Part shown: positions 54,830 through 63,410 of the stretch, piece after piece | Numbering within the stretch: position 1 is the stretch's first letter | Layout: every line of letters begins with the position of its first letter | Program-made: the position numbers and the translations under genes | Assembly: GCA_964608025.1 (NCBI GenBank) | Contig: CAZSLO010000027.1 | Location: 55,644-119,643 of the forward strand | DNA length: 64,000 bases | Source of the DNA: CAZSLO01 sp964608025 | GTDB taxonomy: Bacteria > Chloroflexota > Dehalococcoidia > Lucifugimonadales > CAJWER01 | Direction: 5' to 3' | Notes under the pieces: generated by a model | Seen by the model: the letters and a program-made list of their open reading frames with translations, nothing else | The model's database searches: none | Told to the model about the DNA's origin: nothing

Positions 54830-55738
54830 ATGGCTAACAACGCATCCCTCCCTACCGCAATACTAGGTCGCACAAAACTCGAAATTACCAGGTTAGGATT
54901 CGGCACAGCCTTGAGTCGTCAGATGCCTGACTCTGAATGGGGAGTTTTGCTGGACAGTGTCTTGGGAGCCGGGATTAATTTCATCGACACAGCGAATGAC
55001 TACGGGGTCAATTGGAATGTTCCGGCCGAAGAGCAGATCGGAAAGCACCTCTCCAGCAGACGATCCGAGTACTTCCTGGCAACCAAGTGCGGATGCGGAG
55101 ATGATGGAGGGGATCATGTGTGGACACGAGATAACGCCTTCCGGGGACTTCATGAGAGTTTGAAACGTTTACAGACTGACTACGTAGACATTATGCAGTA
55201 TCACAACCCATCTGTAGAGGACGCTGAATCTGGTGACTTGATAAACGTACTCCAGGATATGAAGTCCCAGGGCAAAGTGCGCTGGCTAGGTATATCAACT
55301 ACCTTGCCTCATCTCCCATATTTCCTAGAAACCGGGGTGTTCGATTGTTTCCAGATCCCCTACTCTGCTCTTGAGAGAGAGCATGAAGACTGGATCACGA
55401 AATCAGCCGAAGCTGGTACAGGAATCATCATCCGTGGTGGAGTTGCACAGGGCGAGCCAGAGGGACAGGTTAACGAACGACGTTCCCAGAAATGGAAAAG
55501 TTTCGAGAAAGCAGGGCTTGATGAATTACGCGAAGCCGGTGAAACCCGAACTACCTTGATTCTTCGCTACACACTCACACATCCGAATTCCGACACCAAC
55601 ATAGTCGGAACATCCAGGATCGAACATCTCGACGAGAATGTGTCGGGGTATTTAAAAGGACCACTACCGACTGATACTTACTCAGAGATGAAGAGTCGGC
55701 TGGATTCCGCCGGAGAGTCGCCGAACCCAACAATTTGA
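54830..55738 (+). CDS. Aldo/keto reductase
   Basis: A 302-residue aldo/keto reductase. The Asp/Tyr of the tetrad are in NFIDTANDYGVNWN, Lys in LATKCGCGDD and His in IMQYHNPS. NADP-binding GTSRIEHLDENV is near the C-terminus. It is separated by 4 nt from the SelA-like gene and is the last of a five-gene plus-strand run beginning with the GNAT. It likely interconverts a sugar aldehyde or ketone. Confidence 0.9.
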   Translation: MANNASLPTAILGRTKLEITRLGFGTALSRQMPDSEWGVLLDSVLGAGINFIDTANDYGVNWNVPAEEQIGKHLSSRRSEYFLATKCGCGDDGGDHVWTRDNAFRGLHESLKRLQTDYVDIMQYHNPSVEDAESGDLINVLQDMKSQGKVRWLGISTTLPHLPYFLETGVFDCFQIPYSALEREHEDWITKSAEAGTGIIIRGGVAQGEPEGQVNERRSQKWKSFEKAGLDELREAGETRTTLILRYTLTHPNSDTNIVGTSRIEHLDENVSGYLKGPLPTDTYSEMKSRLDSAGESPNPTI

Positions 55739-55821
55739 CCCATCAGCGGCCCGGTGTAAACAAGCACTTTAATCAGCCAGCCAACTTGCTTACCACTCTA
55801 GATATGCCATGAAATGTCAAT

Positions 55822-56274
55822 ATGAAGACATTTAAGTTCCATACAAAGCATAGTATTCCTATGCCCCTCGATAAGGTATTCCCATTCTTTGCAGATGCAA
55901 ATAACCTTGAAACCATTACTCCAAGCTGGCTTAGATTTGAAATCGTGACACCAACTCCTATAGAAATGGCTGTAGGAACCTTTATAGATTACAAGCTCCG
56001 CTATAGAGGGGTACCACTAAAATGGCAAAGCGAGATTCTTGAATGGGATCCTCCAAATCGATTCGTAGATAGGCAGGTATTCGGTCCTTACAGGAAATGG
56101 ATTCACCAACATCTGTTCCAAGAACGGGGCGGATGTACCATTGCAGTTGACCAGGTCGAATACGCGGTAATCGGCGGATCTCTAGTCAACACCTTAGTGG
56201 TACGTCGCGACGTTGAACAAATATTCTCCTATAGAAAAGAAAAACTTCTTGAGGTATTTAGAAAAACAGACTAG
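55822..56274 (+). CDS. SRPBCC (START/cyclase-like) superfamily protein
   Basis: A 150-residue SRPBCC protein with a typical N-terminus (HSIPMPLDKVFPFFADANNLETITPSWL) and RYRGVPLKWQSEILEWDPPNRFVDRQ further on. These small helix-grip proteins bind hydrophobic ligands; several are fused or adjacent to NAD-dependent epimerases. There is no neighbouring epimerase here, so the ligand is unknown. Confidence 0.88.
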   Translation: MKTFKFHTKHSIPMPLDKVFPFFADANNLETITPSWLRFEIVTPTPIEMAVGTFIDYKLRYRGVPLKWQSEILEWDPPNRFVDRQVFGPYRKWIHQHLFQERGGCTIAVDQVEYAVIGGSLVNTLVVRRDVEQIFSYRKEKLLEVFRKTD

Positions 56275-56448
56275 TACATAGATCACGGGAGATTTGAACT
56301 ATGTCTGGTTTGTTAGCCTCCATCTAATCCTCCAATACGGTTTGACACCTACCAGGAACGCTTCATCGATATCCAGACCAACAACTAAAGGTTTCGAGGT
56401 CCCCTCGATCCTCAGTTTTGTTACCATCTAGCCAATTGAAGGTGATAT

Positions 56449-57564
56449 ATGACCCGCACTGGCATGGCCGCAACTTTTGTCGGACCAAACCAACCGTTTG
56501 TTATGAAAGAATACCCAGTAGTGCCTCCAGGGCCGGACCAAGTACTTGTACAGGTCACAATGGGAACGATTTGCCGCTCCGACATCAGTTCGTGGGAGGG
56601 TAAAAGATACAATCCTACCCCTAGCATTCTCGGCCATGAGATTATTGGTGTCATAGAAGCCCTAGGAGATGGAGTAGGTCCTGACCTCCAAGGCCAGGCA
56701 CTCAGGGTAGGTGATCGGATCACCTGGACCGAGTTCTTTTATTGCGGTAAATGCCACTATTGCTCTGTCTTAGATACACCTCAGAAGTGTCTAAATATAC
56801 AAAAGTACGGACATTTTCCTTCGGACCAAGAACCTCATTTTCTTGGAGGTTTCGCAGATTATTGCTATGTACTTCCACACACGGGTATAGTTCGCATTCC
56901 AAACAACCTCTCTGACCAAGAAGCGACTCCAATTATGTGCGGTGTTCCCACAATGTTATCTGTGATCGAATCGGTGTCCGTGGGGATTGATGACACCGTC
57001 GTTATCCAAGGCCTAGGTCTTTTGGGACTTTACGGGATAGCCTTGGCACGAGCTAAAAAAGCACACACAGTAATAGCTATCGATTCAGTTAAGGCACGCC
57101 TTGACATGGCAGAGACTTTTGGAGCAGACCAAGTCTTCGATGCCAGTAAGATGAGTGCCGACGACCTTGTAGCTGCGGTCCGCAATGCTTGTCCTCCCGA
57201 CGGCGCTGACGTGATAATTGAGGTCTGTGGTGATCCAGCTGTGATCCCTCAGGGTATTGATATGCTTCGTGCTGGTGGACGATACGCTATCACTGGTACT
57301 GTCTCTCCAAATGCCACTGTCAAGCTCGATGCTAATCGCATACTATCTCGGATGGTTACTCTTAAAGGGGTCCATAACTACCATCCCAAACACCTCGTTG
57401 AAGCACTTAACTTCGTGAACCAGAATCAATCTAAATACCCACTCAAACAGCTTGTAGACGCTCAATATCCCCTCCAAAACTTGGACATAGCATTCAACGA
57501 CATGTCTGAGAGACAGGTTATTAGAGCAGCAATCGTACCCGATCAATCATTTGGGGGATTATAA
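56449..57564 (+). CDS. Zinc-dependent alcohol dehydrogenase (MDR), phosphonate-associated-like
   Basis: A 371-residue medium-chain dehydrogenase. Catalytic zinc ligands lie in GTICRSDISSWEG and the GHE of ILGHEIIGVIEALG; the structural zinc cluster is FYCGKCHYCSVLDTPQKC. The Rossmann motif is VVIQGLGLLGLYGIALARA. The whole N-terminal region, including LRVGDRITWTEFFYCGKCHYC, resembles the alcohol dehydrogenases often placed in phosphonate catabolism clusters. No phn genes are in the window, so the assignment stays generic. It starts with ATG and is a single plus-strand gene convergent with the MFS gene. Confidence 0.9.
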   Translation: MTRTGMAATFVGPNQPFVMKEYPVVPPGPDQVLVQVTMGTICRSDISSWEGKRYNPTPSILGHEIIGVIEALGDGVGPDLQGQALRVGDRITWTEFFYCGKCHYCSVLDTPQKCLNIQKYGHFPSDQEPHFLGGFADYCYVLPHTGIVRIPNNLSDQEATPIMCGVPTMLSVIESVSVGIDDTVVIQGLGLLGLYGIALARAKKAHTVIAIDSVKARLDMAETFGADQVFDASKMSADDLVAAVRNACPPDGADVIIEVCGDPAVIPQGIDMLRAGGRYAITGTVSPNATVKLDANRILSRMVTLKGVHNYHPKHLVEALNFVNQNQSKYPLKQLVDAQYPLQNLDIAFNDMSERQVIRAAIVPDQSFGGL

Positions 57565-57593
57565 TCCGAAGTATGTGTTCCCGCTGTCTACGA

Positions 57594-58889
57594 TTAGTAC
57601 TTCACGGCTGGGGGTAGAGCAAGGAGAGCAAATATGAAGGCAGCCATTGGGAGTACCAAAAGAACAAAAAGTGCCATGTCATATGTACCTGTCCAGTCAT
57701 AGATAAACCCGAATGGCAATGCTCCCATAGCTGAAAATGCAACCATAACCGAAGATGCAAATCCTCTAATAGACCCAAGATGGGCCCGTCCGAAATAGTT
57801 TGCCCATATAACCGTTCCTGTTGTATTAACGAGTCCGATAGCGGCGGCGCTTATCACTACGTAAACTACTGCTTGCCAGGGTGAATCGATTACAAAAATC
57901 CAAAGCATTGCCATAATCAAAAGCATCTGGGCGCTAGCCAGGAGAAATCTTCCCGGGAAACGATCAGCCAGTACGCCAGCAATCGCACTAGCTATAAACA
58001 TAAGCGGACCAAACAATCCAAGAGTGGCAGCAGCCAGGCTAGTAGAAATTCCATGAGATCCCAGTATCGATACATGGTGGAACATTAACCCCGTCATAAT
58101 AAGAGGCATTGCAGTGCTAGATAGTACGAGCATCCACAATGAACGGGTTCTCAAAGCTTGTTTAAGCGTGTAATTTAATTCGTCAATTTTTGAAAATTCA
58201 TCTTCCTCGTGATGAGAATCAGCTGTAGTGGAAACATATGTCTTTCCATCTGGAATCAATCCAATATCCTCGGGACTTCGTCGAACTAATATTAGGGAAG
58301 GCAACAGTAGAATCACCCAAACTGATATCCCAAGAATAATCCAGGTATCTCTCCATCCAAATTGAGCAATCAAAAAATGAACGATGACTGGAACGATACC
58401 CATACTCGCAGCCATTCCAAGAGACCCCACGGCAACAGCACGACCACGCATCCTGACAAACCAAATAGCAATCATAGTGGAAGAAACAAGGCTAAATGAA
58501 CCCTGGCCTATAGTCCTTAGTGCTGCGAATCCCAAAAGTAATTGCCAGACTGTATTTACAGCGCTCATCCAGATACCGGCAAACCCCATTAATACGCACA
58601 GAACAACAAGAGTTTTCCGGGAACCAAAATGATCTAGTGCTTTCCCGACTATGATCATAAAAGCCGCCGCGGACAGAGATGCAGTAGTGTAAATACCCGA
58701 AAACAAGGTGCGCGACCAGCCCAATTCTTCAATCATTGGCTCAAGAAAAATAGAGGCTACGTAGGTCTGTCCCGGGGCAGAGGAAAAGTGAGTTAGTCCA
58801 GCTACGATAACTATGATCCATCCATAAAAAAACGGGAGCGACGTTATCCGACTGGGCTTTTTTAGAGTCTTAGGATCTTGTGCTTTCAT
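57594..58889 (-). CDS. MFS transporter, monocarboxylate-type
   Basis: A 431-residue major facilitator (12 predicted helices) of the same style as the 20865 copy: FFYGWIIVIVAGLTHFSSAPG at the start, ALDHFGSRKTLVVL as motif A, and a central cytoplasmic loop (about residues 205-235). The ATG at 58889 (GGGGA 9 nt upstream) is chosen over an in-frame TTG at 58913. It probably moves an organic acid. Separate from neighbours by about 30 and 120 nt. Confidence 0.9.
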   Translation of the reverse strand: MKAQDPKTLKKPSRITSLPFFYGWIIVIVAGLTHFSSAPGQTYVASIFLEPMIEELGWSRTLFSGIYTTASLSAAAFMIIVGKALDHFGSRKTLVVLCVLMGFAGIWMSAVNTVWQLLLGFAALRTIGQGSFSLVSSTMIAIWFVRMRGRAVAVGSLGMAASMGIVPVIVHFLIAQFGWRDTWIILGISVWVILLLPSLILVRRSPEDIGLIPDGKTYVSTTADSHHEEDEFSKIDELNYTLKQALRTRSLWMLVLSSTAMPLIMTGLMFHHVSILGSHGISTSLAAATLGLFGPLMFIASAIAGVLADRFPGRFLLASAQMLLIMAMLWIFVIDSPWQAVVYVVISAAAIGLVNTTGTVIWANYFGRAHLGSIRGFASSVMVAFSAMGALPFGFIYDWTGTYDMALFVLLVLPMAAFIFALLALPPAVKY

Positions 58890-59010
58890 TAACCAGTCAT
58901 CCCCATCTCCCAACTAGTATTATTAGCGTCGAGTCAGCCAGTAAATTATCCTCGTCGGAGATGGAGTTTTTATGCACTTTTATTTTAGGTTTCCTGATAT
59001 TTATTCGTGT

Positions 59011-59819
59011 TTATTCACCACCCATTTTTGTGCCAGTTATGGCATTTTCTTCAATCGGATTTAAAGCGGTGAAATACCAGGTATTATCTATCTTCAGAAT
59101 ATCTCGTTTGCCATAGTCATCTTCCTTGACATCTTCAATGGTTGCGGACAAAAGGTCTTGCCAAGTTGTAACTGGCCTGTCCAGTACAAGCTTTATATCG
59201 AATTTACTACTGTATTTGAGCCAAAATATGTTGTCCGGATCCCTGTTTCTGGGTGTCACCCAGTAGAAGCTTTTTCTCCTCACAACGTCGCCGTTGCTTT
59301 TACGCCACATCACCTCGGAAGCAGCAAATTTCTGTTTCTTCTTTGGTTTATAGTCAGGCTTTAAAATCAGGAAAGTTTCCCCGCCTTCACTCCTGAGATA
59401 TACCAGGTCATCCGGACAGTACGGTTGGTCTCCACCTGAATACAGTATTATTTTTTTAGAAGGATTTGTAGGAAGCTGCGTGGAAGGGTTCTTGACAGGA
59501 ACTTGTTCTTTATCCGACTTATCCTTTTCGGCGTATGTAACCTTGATCTCCTCGAATCTCAAGTTAGCAATATCCGTCATACACATTGATTCGCCCATGG
59601 CAGCATCAACATCAACCTTCGAGACAGTGCCTTTGACATTGGCACCCCCGTACTTGATTTAAACACGTCTTTCATCGAGGATTTTGTACTAGATTGGGCC
59701 TCCGTGGTGGTTTCCGGCTTGGCACAAGCCCCCAACAGGCCAATCAACATCAAGCTGATAGCCGGTATCCAAAACGATCTCCATGCTGTTTGAAACAATT
59801 GCCAATGAGTCCTGTCCAA
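59011..59819 (-). pseudogene. Frameshifted lipoprotein of unknown function
   Basis: A lipoprotein split over two frames. The 5' frame (80 codons from ATG 59819) has a signal with lipobox LLGAC and a Thr/Ser-rich linker. The 3' frame (to 59011) has a beta-rich body (MCMTDIANLRFEEIKVTYAE, IILYSGGDQPYCPDDLVYLR, TWQDLLSATIEDVKEDDYGK). Adding one G to a run of five Gs (plus-strand CCCCC at 59645-59649) joins them smoothly into SSTGGANVKGTVSKVDVD. The complete protein would be about 269 residues. I cannot tell whether this is a sequencing indel, a phase-variable site or decay. No family recognised. Confidence 0.7.
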
Positions 59820-59956
59820 TTACTCTTCCCCCTGTGCAGAATCCAATACAAGTTGACCCGATCTATATTAGATCAATTATCGCTGCAAAAAAACATTATC
59901 TTGGCTCTGTCATAGATGCCCTATTTATTAATCGATCAACGTATTAGGGTCACAAA

Positions 59957-60847
59957 CTAAGCTTGGGTGGGCTGTCTATCAAGGCCACGTACAAGTATCC
60001 CACCGACTACCAGAATCATCCCGATAACAGTAGATCCAAGTATCCTTTCGTCCAGTATGAAATTTACGAAAATAAGGGATATGAACGGGGTGACATTATT
60101 CAAGTGACTTACGTGTGCAGTAGTCCTGGCCAACGATAGTGCTTTCGCCCACGTAACGAAGGTAATTCCCATCTCGAATATCCCGATATAAACGGCTCCC
60201 ACAAGGCCATCTATCCCGTCAACCCTGAAATCCGACATGAAGGCTACAGCAATGCCTACTAATACGAATCCAACCATGAAATTGATGAATAGCTTAGCCA
60301 CTTCGTCTCGTTTGTCCCGGACATTGGCAATCCAGAAAGATGCCCACAAAAATGCGCTTGCAAGAGCAAGCACCGTGCCATTAAGACTGGTGAATTTGAA
60401 GCCCAGTAGATCGCCGTGAGTGGAAATAACCAGCACTCCAACAAAGCTGATGCAAACAGCGACTATACTGACCCAACCGATCCTCTGTTTCAGCAGTGGT
60501 ATGGACAGTAACACTACTACCAGGGGCCAAACCATGTTGAGAGGCTGTGCCTCCTGGGCCGGCAGCAATAGGTATGCCTCGAACAACACGATGTAGTATA
60601 CGGCTGGATTCAAGAGGCCGAGTGCTGCCGACAATAACCATTGCTTCCGCGTATATGTCCGGAGCAAACCCAGCTTGCCCTGCACTACAAGGATTGCAAA
60701 CAGCACGAGCGTCGATGCCAGGCTGGCGTAAAAGAGGATCTGGTAAGGATCTAAATGGCGCAGGGTAACCTTGAATGCCGTCGGGACAGTAGACCACAAC
60801 AGGACACTGATTCCCGCATATATATAGGCCTGGTTATGCCTGGTCAT
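59957..60847 (-). CDS. EamA/DMT superfamily transporter
   Basis: A 296-residue protein with about ten membrane helices in two EamA halves (about 5-135 and 150-290). It opens YAGISVLLWSTVPTAFKVTL and ends in LDERILGSTVIGMILVVGGI. These carriers export amino acids or metabolites. The start is ATG 60847. It is followed in the same direction by nothing, as the next minus-strand gene upstream is the short frame and Gfo/Idh gene at 61042-62175. Confidence 0.92.
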   Translation of the reverse strand: MTRHNQAYIYAGISVLLWSTVPTAFKVTLRHLDPYQILFYASLASTLVLFAILVVQGKLGLLRTYTRKQWLLSAALGLLNPAVYYIVLFEAYLLLPAQEAQPLNMVWPLVVVLLSIPLLKQRIGWVSIVAVCISFVGVLVISTHGDLLGFKFTSLNGTVLALASAFLWASFWIANVRDKRDEVAKLFINFMVGFVLVGIAVAFMSDFRVDGIDGLVGAVYIGIFEMGITFVTWAKALSLARTTAHVSHLNNVTPFISLIFVNFILDERILGSTVIGMILVVGGILVRGLDRQPTQA

Positions 60848-60866
60848 CTAAGCAGGCAGCCTGTTA

Positions 60867-61049
60867 TTAATTGGCACTTGACCATGCGTCTAAATTCAGC
60901 GGGCTAATTCCGCCATGGAAACGCAATAGGTCCCTTGTTAGACCCGATGTCCCTAATTGTTGTCCATCCCAACGGTGTCCCCTAAGGCATCGTTCCCTAA
61001 ACGTCCATAACCGGTAAGAATCCATCTCAAGTGGCCAGTTCTTATCCAC
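60867..61049 (-). CDS. Possible 60-codon gene, unknown
   Basis: A 60-codon frame from GTG 61049 that overlaps the end of the Gfo/Idh gene by 8 nt. It has no recognised motif and no hydrophobic segment. Tight coupling to the upstream gene is the only support; it may be spurious. Confidence 0.2.
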   Translation of the reverse strand: MDKNWPLEMDSYRLWTFRERCLRGHRWDGQQLGTSGLTRDLLRFHGGISPLNLDAWSSAN

Positions 61050-62175
61050 CAGGTATGTACAGTGTGCGGTCCTCTACTGGAAGCGATACGCGTTTGCCAC
61101 CCTGGAGGTGAGAGTACGCAATACCGAACTCTGCCTCTACGCTCTGCATCGTTATATCGATGTTACCCCGAGTCCGCTGACCCGTCTCGATCTCATTTAT
61201 GATGTCCAAGATCGTCCTAACAGTCGGACTTTCGTCTACCGGCCTTATTTCTGTTTCCTCCACTGGGCTGTATTTCTCACCTTTGCCCGTAGGTTTCACA
61301 CCACGACGCACTCTCCATACACCCTGCTGTTCCCAGCCCCATGCCCGGCCTTCGGTGCCGTGGATATCGAGTTCCCATCTGCCAGTTATCGGTACAAATA
61401 TTCCCTCTGCGCCTGTCTCGTATCCAACACGATAGAAGCCAACCACGGGATCAGCTATCTCTTCACCCGGAGGGGTTACAAAACGATGTCCTGCCGAATC
61501 GTAATCAGGAAATGCCCGCGGACGTTCCTTCGCAGCACCACCCTCGAGCCTGTCCCCTTTCTGAACCAGTGTCCCTTCAACCCATTCTGGCCGAGGGTCA
61601 CCTAGAAGCATTGAAACTGTATCAAGCGTATGGGGATGATGCTTGATAATGTCAGTAAGCGTATACATGGTTGCGAACAAGGGTTCACCGATATCCCCAC
61701 GCGCAATGGCCTCGGCAAGCTGTATCCATCCACTGTGCTGCCTGCGAGACGCACCCCAGTTGAATGCCACTCCGTTGCCAGTGACAGCGTCACGTATTCG
61801 GTCGGCTTCCTCGAGCGAAGCACACAGTCCCTTTTCAGCATAAATGCCTTTCACACCGTTCTCGGCACAAAAAATGATCGGCTCCGCCCTATGTACTGAA
61901 GGAGTAGTAATACTGACGATGTCCGGTTTTTCTTTTTCGACCATCTCCCGGTAGTCAAGATAACCATTGTGGAAATCGAAACGGTCACTAAACCGCTTGA
62001 GCCTTTCCTCACCACGGTTGGCGACGGCCACGACCTCGGTTGATTCAATGGACTGGTAAGAACTGAAATGTGCGTAAGGTTTTGAGTACTGGTTTGTAAA
62101 TGGGTTTTCATCCTCCATTAAGCCGCCCATCCGGCCCGTACCAATGATAGCTACCCGTAACTTCGCCTTAGCCAT
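61042..62175 (-). CDS. Gfo/Idh/MocA family oxidoreductase (altered EKP motif)
   Basis: A 377-residue Gfo/Idh/MocA oxidoreductase. The Rossmann motif is VAIIGTGRMGGLMEDENP. The cofactor-site EKP motif reads YAEKGLCASLEEAD: proline is replaced by glycine, although lysine is kept. Residues about 130-330 form the substrate domain, with TDIIKHHPHTLDTVSMLLGD as the His-rich substrate site. It is transcribed divergently from a related oxidoreductase (62334-63386), with operator-like palindromes in between, so the two are probably co-regulated. Confidence 0.88.
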   Translation of the reverse strand: MAKAKLRVAIIGTGRMGGLMEDENPFTNQYSKPYAHFSSYQSIESTEVVAVANRGEERLKRFSDRFDFHNGYLDYREMVEKEKPDIVSITTPSVHRAEPIIFCAENGVKGIYAEKGLCASLEEADRIRDAVTGNGVAFNWGASRRQHSGWIQLAEAIARGDIGEPLFATMYTLTDIIKHHPHTLDTVSMLLGDPRPEWVEGTLVQKGDRLEGGAAKERPRAFPDYDSAGHRFVTPPGEEIADPVVGFYRVGYETGAEGIFVPITGRWELDIHGTEGRAWGWEQQGVWRVRRGVKPTGKGEKYSPVEETEIRPVDESPTVRTILDIINEIETGQRTRGNIDITMQSVEAEFGIAYSHLQGGKRVSLPVEDRTLYIPGG

Positions 62176-62193
62176 GTTTTCTCCTTTTATCCG

Positions 62194-62220
62194 TGGTAAT
62201 GAAGTGTTTGTCCATTACCA
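62194..62220. promoter_or_regulatory. Inverted repeat in the Gfo/Idh divergent intergenic region
   Basis: TGGTAATG (62194-62201), 11 nt, CATTACCA (62213-62220): a perfect 8-bp inverted repeat 19 nt upstream of the minus-strand start. It may be an operator or a 5'-leader hairpin. Confidence 0.45.
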
Positions 62221-62266
62221 TCCTGGGTGCAACAAGTTAGTGCGATATTCAATGTCACCCGGTTGA

Positions 62267-62277
62267 TGGTAAAACCA
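62267..62277. promoter_or_regulatory. GntR/FadR-type operator-like palindrome
   Basis: TGGTAAAACCA fits the FadR-subfamily operator pattern TNGTNNNACNA exactly. It lies about 57-67 nt before the plus-strand gene start and 90 nt from the minus-strand start. No GntR gene is in the window. Confidence 0.4.
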
Positions 62278-62333
62278 ACGTGTAGGATAATCGCTACATT
62301 CAACTTGTTCAACAACGAGGATAGTCTAGCTCC

Positions 62334-63386
62334 ATGCCTAATAAAGACGCTCTCCGTGTAGCACTAGCAGGTGTACACAGACAAACCGATAAGACCCTCG
62401 GTGGCCACAACTGGGCATCTGCCTTTGCGGAAGTCCCTGAAACATCGGTAGTGGCTATTTTTGACAAGGGTGAAGATACACGGAAACAGTTCCAATCTAC
62501 CTGGCAGGATGTGTGGGGAAACATGGCGGGATATGACGACTACGGTGAGATGCTTGAGAAGGTCCAACCCGACATCGTCTGCGAAGCTACCCGACAGACA
62601 TATCATGCCGATAACATCGAAAATGCCATCAAGGCCGGAGTTAAAGGTCTCGTATGTGAAAAACCCCTTTGCACTAGTCTGGAAGAGATGGACAGAATCA
62701 TCGAAATACTCAGAACCAGTAGTGTACCATTTGCCTTCGGACTGGAACTTCGCTGGTCCGAGTCATACCAAGCGATCTTCCGAATGCTCAAGGATGGAGC
62801 GATCGGCGATGTCACAAGTGTAGTCGCACATGGAGTCACTGAACTGATCAACCACGGATGTCACTTCTTTGATGTAGCACTGGGAATGGCAGGCGACCCT
62901 GAACCTGTATCCGCTACAGGATTGATAGATGATCCCAACAAATTCGACGACTGGAGACATGGAGACCCGCACGGCCGGGGCTGGGTTATTCTCGACAACG
63001 GTGTGAACCTGGCCATAATGTCAGAGGGTGGCAGGAGATCCTACACAATAACCGGCTCCACTGGCAGGATGACAGTCATGAAAGAAGGAGAACGCGCATA
63101 CCTATGGCAATCGGATCAAGAGACAGGTGAATTCCTTGGTAATCCACTGGAAGTAGACGTGCCTCGGCCTACCCACCCGTGGCATAGGGGCCCAGCATCC
63201 ATTCGCGACCTGGCAGATAAGGTCAGAAACGGTGGCAGGACCGCCTGCGATCTAGAAGAGACCCGGCGGGCTACGGAGATCGGTTTCGCAATTCACGCAT
63301 CTGATGCCATCGGTGGAGCCCAGGTATCCTTTCCTGTAAACAACCGCTCTATTAAAGTGGACTCTCGTCCCTGGGGAAATGAATAA
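62334..63386 (+). CDS. Gfo/Idh/MocA family oxidoreductase (degenerate Rossmann motif)
   Basis: A 350-residue Gfo/Idh/MocA oxidoreductase. The EKP motif is intact in LVCEKPLCTSLEEMD, and HGCHFFDVALGMAGD gives the substrate site. The Rossmann loop, normally GxGxxG, reads RVALAGVHRQTDKTLGG, so cofactor binding may be altered. It is divergent from the 61042-62175 gene and 24 nt ahead of a DUF1800 gene. Overall length and layout match the family. Confidence 0.87.
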   Translation: MPNKDALRVALAGVHRQTDKTLGGHNWASAFAEVPETSVVAIFDKGEDTRKQFQSTWQDVWGNMAGYDDYGEMLEKVQPDIVCEATRQTYHADNIENAIKAGVKGLVCEKPLCTSLEEMDRIIEILRTSSVPFAFGLELRWSESYQAIFRMLKDGAIGDVTSVVAHGVTELINHGCHFFDVALGMAGDPEPVSATGLIDDPNKFDDWRHGDPHGRGWVILDNGVNLAIMSEGGRRSYTITGSTGRMTVMKEGERAYLWQSDQETGEFLGNPLEVDVPRPTHPWHRGPASIRDLADKVRNGGRTACDLEETRRATEIGFAIHASDAIGGAQVSFPVNNRSIKVDSRPWGNE

Positions 63387-63410
63387 CCAATAAATGACGG
63401 AGGTCTGGAC

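Noticed and set aside
56342..56365. TTGACA before the zinc dehydrogenase as a promoter
   Set aside because: No good -10 at 16-18 nt; only a GATATC-like site at about 20 nt.
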